Shown piece after piece: positions 7,753-11,316 of a DNA stretch of 11,316 bases. The notes beneath the pieces were generated by a model that had not been told where the DNA came from, did not search any database, and saw nothing but the letters and a program-made list of their open reading frames with translations. Source of the DNA: UBA4615 sp044371545 (GTDB lineage Bacteria > Pseudomonadota > Gammaproteobacteria > Burkholderiales > Burkholderiaceae_E); NCBI GenBank assembly GCA_044371545.1, contig JBILTM010000171.1, positions 1 to 11,316 of the forward strand, read 5' to 3'. Positions within the stretch are counted from its first letter, which is position 1. Each line of letters starts with the position of its first letter. The position numbers and the translations under genes are program-made.

Positions 7753-8475
7753 TCAGCTCAGCTCGTTGAAATAGTGGTGGTCGCGCGTCAGGTACCAGCC
7801 ACGGCGCACCTCCACCGGCTTGTCGCCGTATGTCTGGGACACGCGGTCGACAAGCAGCAGCGGCGTGCCCGTCGGTACCCCGAGCGCGAACGCCTCGCCC
7901 TCGCCCGCGGCGACCGCGCGCAGCCGCTCGGACGCGCGGATCATCCTCGTGCCGAACTCGGTCTCGAGCAGCGCGTAGAGCGGGCCGCTGTAGGCGGTCA
8001 GCCGCTCGGCGGTCAGGCCGCGGAACGGCGCGCCGGGCAGCCAGATCTCCTCGAGCACCGTCGGCACGCCGTCGAACTCGAGCAGCCTGCGGATGGTGAC
8101 GACCGAGTCGCCGGCCCTGAGCTCGAGCGCGCGCGCGATCTCGACCGGCGCGCGCAGCCGCCGGCAGTCGAGGAAGCGCGAGGTCGGCTGGCGCGCCTCG
8201 CCCTCGTCGGGGCGCAGCCGCAGGAAGCGGAACTGGGCGCGCGCCTCGTGGTGGCTCGCGACGAAGGTGCCCCGGCCCTGCCGGCGCACCAGCAGGTTCT
8301 CGGCCGCGAGCGCGTCGATCGCCTTGCGCACCGTGCCCTGACTCACGCCATAGCGCGCCGCGAGCTCGAACTCGCTCGGGATGGCCTCGCCCGGGCGCCA
8401 TTCGCCCGATTGGAGGCTGTGCACCAGCCGATCGCGGATCTGCCGGTAGAGCGGGCTGAACGTGACCGAGCTCAT
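7753..8475 (-). CDS. GntR family transcriptional regulator, HutC subfamily (UTRA domain)
   Basis: This 240-residue protein has an N-terminal winged helix (about 9-72: PLYRQIRDRLVHSLQSGEW, IPSEFELAARYGVSQGTVRK, GRGTFV). A C-terminal UTRA effector domain follows (about 92-233), with the typical LELRAGDSVVTIRRL and end segment DRVSQTYGDKPVEVRRGWYL. UTRA regulators bind a small metabolite and release DNA. Lying between sdhC and divergent mdh, it most likely controls these TCA genes and itself, perhaps in response to an organic acid. The effector cannot be read from sequence. The ATG at 8475 (MSSVTFSPLYRQ) is chosen because it begins just before the domain. A GTG 21 nt further upstream (8496) is possible, and neither has a strong ribosome site. 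A near-palindrome at 8519-8536 is the probable operator. Confidence 0.93.
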   Translation of the reverse strand: MSSVTFSPLYRQIRDRLVHSLQSGEWRPGEAIPSEFELAARYGVSQGTVRKAIDALAAENLLVRRQGRGTFVASHHEARAQFRFLRLRPDEGEARQPTSRFLDCRRLRAPVEIARALELRAGDSVVTIRRLLEFDGVPTVLEEIWLPGAPFRGLTAERLTAYSGPLYALLETEFGTRMIRASERLRAVAAGEGEAFALGVPTGTPLLLVDRVSQTYGDKPVEVRRGWYLTRDHHYFNELS

Positions 8476-8518
8476 GGCGCGGATCAGACCACGCACGGCC
8501 CCGGTTGTCCAGTGTTTG

Positions 8519-8536
8519 ATGTCTTATATAAGATAT
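8519..8536. promoter_or_regulatory. Near-perfect 18-bp palindrome, probable GntR operator
   Basis: The bases ATGTCTTATATAAGATAT form an inverted repeat with a single mismatched pair (G8521/T8534) around the perfect 12-mer TCTTATATAAGA at 8522-8533. It is strikingly AT-rich in a GC-rich window and lies between the divergent gntR and mdh genes. Symmetric sites of this size fit a dimeric GntR-type repressor. No second copy was seen before sdhC or acnA. The palindrome is seen; the binding protein is inferred from position. Confidence 0.6.
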
Positions 8537-8545
8537 AGCTCACGG

Positions 8546-8574
8546 TTGACTTCGCCCCCGCCCGCTCCTACACT
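8546..8574 (+). promoter_or_regulatory. Putative sigma70-type promoter of mdh
   Basis: TTGACT (8546-8551) and TACACT (8569-8574) are separated by 17 bp, close to the TTGACA/TATAAT consensus. Transcription would start near 8581, giving a leader of about 28 nt before the mdh ATG. The palindrome ends 9 bp upstream of the -35 box. A second, weaker pair lies upstream: TTGTCC (8505-8510) and TATAAG (8527-8532), spaced 16 bp. Its -10 falls inside the palindrome and so would be directly blocked by a bound repressor. Confidence 0.55.
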
Positions 8575-8608
8575 CGCGCTCGATTTCGACCCCCTTCGAA
8601 GGACGACC

Positions 8609-9598
8609 ATGACCAAGCCCCCCAAGCGCGTCGCGGTGACCGGCGCCGCCGGCCAGATCGGTTACTCGCTGCTGTTCCGGATCGCCAACGGCGACATGCT
8701 GGGCAAGGACCAGCCGGTGATCCTGCAACTGCTCGAGATCCCCGACGAGAAGGCCCAGAAGGCGCTCAAGGGCGTGATGATGGAGATCGAGGACTGCGCG
8801 TTCCCGCTGCTCGCCGGCATGAGCGCGCATGGCGATCCGGTGACCGGCTTCAAGGACGCGGACTACGCGCTGCTGGTCGGCGCGCGGCCGCGCGGCCCGG
8901 GCATGGAGCGCAAGGACCTGCTCGCCGCGAACGCGCAGATCTTCACCGCGCAGGGCAAGGCGCTGAACGCCGCGGCCTCGCGCGACGTGCGCGTGCTGGT
9001 GGTGGGCAACCCGGCCAACACCAACGCCTACATCGCGATGAAGTCGGCGCCCGATCTGCCGAAGAAGAACTTCACCGCGATGCTGCGGCTCGACCACAAC
9101 CGCGCGCTGTCGCAGGTCGCCGCCAAGACCGCCAAGCCCGTCTCGTCGATCCGCAAGCTCTGCGTCTGGGGCAACCACTCGCCGACGATGTACGCCGACT
9201 ACCGGTTCGCGACGATCGACGGCCAGTCGGTCAAGGCGATGATCAATGATCACGCCTGGAACAAGGACACCTTCCTGCCCACGGTCGGCAAGCGCGGCGC
9301 GGCGATCATCGAGGCCCGCGGCCTGTCGTCGGCGGCCTCCGCCGCCAACGCCGCGATCGACCACATGCGCGACTGGGCGCTCGGCACGAACGGCGAGTGG
9401 ACCACGATGGGCATCCCGTCGGACGGCTCGTACGGCATCCCGCAGGACGTCATGTACGGCTACCCGGTGGTCTGCAAGGGCGGCCAGTACGAGATCGTCC
9501 AGGGGCTCGAGGTCGACGCGTTCAGCCGCGAGCGGATGGACCTGACGCTCAAGGAGCTCCTCGAGGAGCGCGACGGCGTGGCCCACCTGCTGCCCTGA
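8609..9598 (+). CDS. mdh: Malate dehydrogenase (NAD-dependent)
   Basis: The enzyme interconverts malate and oxaloacetate with NAD in the cytoplasm, supplying oxaloacetate to citrate synthase. The 329-residue product is of the type resembling the eukaryotic cytosolic enzyme. It has TGAAGQIGYSLL as the dinucleotide-binding loop (11-22). Substrate-binding arginines are R95 and R101 (RPRGPGMERKDLL) and R165, and the catalytic pair is D162 (LRLDHNRA) and H190 (WGNHSPTMY). The ATG at 8609 has AAGGA 5 nt upstream (8599-8603). The frame continues upstream to 8462 but without homology. It is divergent from gntR and preceded by a promoter-like pair and the palindrome, so GntR control is likely. A GC-rich hairpin follows the stop at some distance. 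The family call is very sure. Confidence 0.97.
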   Translation: MTKPPKRVAVTGAAGQIGYSLLFRIANGDMLGKDQPVILQLLEIPDEKAQKALKGVMMEIEDCAFPLLAGMSAHGDPVTGFKDADYALLVGARPRGPGMERKDLLAANAQIFTAQGKALNAAASRDVRVLVVGNPANTNAYIAMKSAPDLPKKNFTAMLRLDHNRALSQVAAKTAKPVSSIRKLCVWGNHSPTMYADYRFATIDGQSVKAMINDHAWNKDTFLPTVGKRGAAIIEARGLSSAASAANAAIDHMRDWALGTNGEWTTMGIPSDGSYGIPQDVMYGYPVVCKGGQYEIVQGLEVDAFSRERMDLTLKELLEERDGVAHLLP

Positions 9599-9700
9599 GT
9601 AACCGTGTTCGCCGCGTCGATGCGGTCCCGAGCGCCCGTCCGACCCCGCGCGGCCCCGCCGTCGGTGGAATCCGGGGGGGTGGCCGGGGCCTGCGCGACG

Positions 9701-9735
9701 CGTCCGAGCGACGGACGGCGGCGGCCCGGGGCCGC
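9701..9735 (+). terminator. Two GC-rich hairpins downstream of mdh (weak terminator candidate)
   Basis: The 180-bp gap between mdh and the next gene contains CGTCCG-AGCGA-CGGACG (9701-9717) directly followed nearby by GCGGCC-CGG-GGCCGC (9721-9735). Both stems are perfect but no T-run follows. They may slow or end mdh transcription, or may simply reflect high GC content. I see no convincing promoter in the rest of this gap. Confidence 0.3.
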
Positions 9736-9778
9736 TGCGGTGGACAATGTCGGACCTTCGCCCGCTGGAGCCCACCCC

Positions 9779-10333
9779 GTGAACCGCACTGTCGCCCCCC
9801 TCGCGCGGCTCGTCGCCGCGATCGCCGCCTGTGGCGCCCTCTGCGCGCCGGCCGTCGCCCAGGACGCCAAGCCCGCGCCGGCCGCCAAGCCGGCTGCCCA
9901 GCCGGCCGCCCAGAAGCCCGCCCCGAAGCGTCCGGCCAACGTGCCGCCGCCGACCACCGCCGAGCAGATGGCGGACCTGCCGCACGCCGACGAGGACCAG
10001 CGCCAGGCGGCGACGCTGGTGCACTACGGCAAGTACGTCTGCGACGAGAAGTTCGAAGTCTTCGTCGAGCGCAACCCGGTGTTCGCCGGCTACGTCGACG
10101 TCCGCTACAAGAAGGACGTCTGGGTCATGAAGCCGGTGGCCTCCAGGACCGGCGCCGTGCGGCTCGAGGACACGCGCGGCAAGGTGCTGCTCGTGCAGAT
10201 CCCGTTCAAGTCGATGCTGCTGAACACGCAGACCGGCCAGCGCATCGTCGACTCGTGCCAGCACGACAACCAGCGCGACGCCGAGACGCAGGCGAAGTCC
10301 GAACCGTCGACGCAGACCTCGACGCTCAAGTAG
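9779..10333 (+). CDS. Secreted/periplasmic protein of unknown function with Ala/Pro/Lys-rich linker
   Basis: I do not recognise this 184-residue protein with certainty. The GTG start at 9779 has GGAG 8 nt upstream. It gives a clean signal peptide: a basic n-region, hydrophobic LVAAIAACGALCAPAVA, and a signal peptidase I site after AVA, near residue 27. The frame is open back to 9605, but that part is Arg/Pro-rich and unlike a protein start. The mature protein begins with a repetitive Ala/Pro/Lys linker (29-58), then a small domain (about 70-165) with only two cysteines, C88 (YVCDEKF) and C160 (VDSCQH), which could form a disulfide. The Cys-to-Cys span of beta-like segments faintly recalls the MliC lysozyme-inhibitor fold, which is speculation. 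It probably acts in the periplasm. It lies between mdh and a DUF3617 gene on the same strand. Confidence 0.8.
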   Translation: MNRTVAPLARLVAAIAACGALCAPAVAQDAKPAPAAKPAAQPAAQKPAPKRPANVPPPTTAEQMADLPHADEDQRQAATLVHYGKYVCDEKFEVFVERNPVFAGYVDVRYKKDVWVMKPVASRTGAVRLEDTRGKVLLVQIPFKSMLLNTQTGQRIVDSCQHDNQRDAETQAKSEPSTQTSTLK

Positions 10334-10350
10334 GTCCGCCCCGCCCCCGC

Positions 10351-11007
10351 ATGCGCCCGCCCGCCGCCGCCCGATCCGTCCGCGCCCCGTGGTGCGGCGC
10401 GCGCATCCCGGCGGCGCCCGCGCGCCGGAGCGGCGCGCTGATCGCGGCCCGTCGCGCCGTGCCCGCACTCGCGTGCCTCGCGGCCGCGCTCGCAGCGCTG
10501 CTGCCCTCGCCCGGCGAGGCGCACCCGCGCCGCCGCGCGGGCCTGTGGGAGGTCCGCGTCGCCGGCTCCGACGCGATCGGCATGGCGCCCACCCGCTTCT
10601 GCGTCGGCGAGCAGACCGACACCGCCCGCTCGCACCTCGATCGAAGCCCCGGCGCGCGCGGCTCGTGCAGCCTCGGCGAGTTCGTCCGCTCGGGCGAGGC
10701 CTGGGTCGCCGAGTCGGTCTGCCGCGAGGGCAAGTCGAGCGTCGTCAGTCGCGCGGTCGCGACCGGCGACTTCGAGACCGAGTACCGCATCGACACGATC
10801 GTGCAGTCCCCCGCGCCGAGCGGCGGCCGGCGCGAGGACCGCGAGGCGGTCGTCGCGCGCTGGCTCGGCCCCTGCGAGTCGAACCAGCGCCCCGGCGACC
10901 TGGTGATCCCCGGCATGGGGACGCTGAACATGGACGACGGCACGTTCCGCGCCGAAGCGCCCCAGAGGGCGCGCCGCGCCGCCGACCCGACGAAGGCCCC
11001 GCGCTGA
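10351..11007 (+). CDS. DUF3617 family periplasmic protein
   Basis: This protein is recognised as DUF3617 by its order of motifs: GLWEVRV (64-70), RFCVGEQ (82-88), SVCREG with SSVVSRAVATGDFETEYR, and ARWLGPCESNQRPGDLVIPG near the end. The family is common in Proteobacteria and has no established function. From the ATG at 10351 the product is 218 residues. A hydrophobic stretch VPALACLAAALAALLPSPGEA (37-57) looks like a signal sequence with a cleavage site before HP. The mature part has four cysteines (C84, C106, C124, C175), enough for two disulfides. The first 30 residues are Arg/Ala/Pro-rich and unusually long for an n-region, and no good ribosome site precedes the ATG. The true start may be further in, for example the GTG at 10459. 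The gap to the upstream gene is 17 nt, suggesting co-transcription. Confidence 0.82.
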   Translation: MRPPAAARSVRAPWCGARIPAAPARRSGALIAARRAVPALACLAAALAALLPSPGEAHPRRRAGLWEVRVAGSDAIGMAPTRFCVGEQTDTARSHLDRSPGARGSCSLGEFVRSGEAWVAESVCREGKSSVVSRAVATGDFETEYRIDTIVQSPAPSGGRREDREAVVARWLGPCESNQRPGDLVIPGMGTLNMDDGTFRAEAPQRARRAADPTKAPR

Positions 11008-11065
11008 GGGCCGCCCCGATCACCCGCTCACTCCGACACGACCCTTCCGCACAGAGAGGCACGAG

Positions 11066-11316
11066 ATGGCACACAACGCGTTCAAGACCCTGAAGGAGCT
11101 GAAGCTGAAGTCCGGCAAGGACGGCAGCTTCTATTCCCTGCCCGCGCTCGCGAAGACCTTCCCCAACGTCTCGCGGCTGCCGGTGTCGATCCGGATCGTG
11201 CTCGAGTCGGTGCTGCGCAACGTCGACGGCAAGAAGGTGACCGAGCAGCACGTCGAGGAGCTCGCCAACTGGCAGCCGAACGACAAGCGCACCGACGAGA
11301 TCCCGTTCATCGTCGC
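11066..11316 (+). CDS. acnA: Aconitate hydratase A, N-terminal part (cut by window end)
   Basis: Aconitase isomerises citrate to isocitrate through a [4Fe-4S] cluster. Only the first 83 codons are inside the window. They match the AcnA/IRP-type N-terminus: MAHNAFKTLKEL, then YSLPALAKTFPNVSRLPVSI, RIVLESVLRNVDG, VTEQHVEELANW and DEIPFIV. The AcnB type begins quite differently. The cluster cysteines and catalytic residues lie beyond the window. GAGAGG at 11053-11058 stands 7 nt before the ATG. The 58-nt gap after the DUF3617 gene shows no clear promoter or terminator, so read-through from upstream is possible. It continues the TCA theme of mdh, sdh and gltA. Confidence 0.95.
   Translation, partial: MAHNAFKTLKELKLKSGKDGSFYSLPALAKTFPNVSRLPVSIRIVLESVLRNVDGKKVTEQHVEELANWQPNDKRTDEIPFIV

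Noticed and set aside
9605..9778. 58-residue N-terminal extension of the exported protein
   Set aside because: It would bury the signal peptide. GGAG correctly precedes the GTG at 9779.
9397..10350. Upstream extension of the DUF3617 frame, running through mdh and the exported protein out of frame
   Set aside because: The part before 10351 overlaps two supported genes and has shadow composition. Only the 3' part is a real gene.
8540..10468. 642-codon minus-strand frame opposite mdh and the exported protein
   Set aside because: It is antisense to mdh, which has an intact active site. Gly/Arg-rich low complexity without motifs.

Overview
The window is a very GC-rich bacterial chromosome segment with almost no non-coding space. 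Gene content and order point to a betaproteobacterium, most likely Burkholderiales. The order mdh, then a divergent GntR regulator, then sdhC-sdhD-sdhA-sdhB-sdhE-gltA, with acnA beyond mdh, is typical of that group. The SdhA, SdhC and GltA sequences also read like Burkholderiales homologues. I cannot name the genus from sequence alone.

Layout. (1) Positions 1-2389, + strand, hold a signalling operon: the last 33 codons of an unidentified gene, a stand-alone CheY-like receiver, and a PAS-LOV-PAS histidine kinase. They are linked by 4-nt stop/start overlaps (ATGA and GTGA). The middle PAS domain carries the LOV photoactive cysteine, so the kinase is probably a blue-light sensor. (2) Positions 2390-2533 are a convergent intergenic region packed with four perfect hairpins. 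(3) Positions 2534-8475, - strand, read in transcription order as gntR (UTRA type), sdhC, sdhD, sdhA, sdhB, sdhE, gltA. This is a complete succinate dehydrogenase with its flavinylation factor and a type II citrate synthase. (4) Positions 8476-8608 are a divergent control region with a near-perfect 18-bp palindrome and a good sigma70-type promoter. (5) Positions 8609-11316, + strand, hold mdh, a predicted secreted protein of unknown function, a DUF3617 family protein, and the first 83 codons of acnA.

Together the metabolic genes cover a large part of the oxidative TCA cycle: citrate synthase, aconitase, succinate dehydrogenase and malate dehydrogenase. The GntR regulator sits at the divergence point, where its probable operator could control both directions. 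The light-sensing operon faces the TCA operon tail to tail and has no visible regulatory link to it.

Nothing indicates a mobile element, prophage, CRISPR array, tRNA or rRNA. The least ordinary parts are the LOV kinase/receiver pair, the hairpin-packed convergent junction, the palindrome between gntR and mdh, the TTG start of sdhA, and the Ala/Pro/Lys-rich exported protein after mdh. I see no clear new defence or mobile system.
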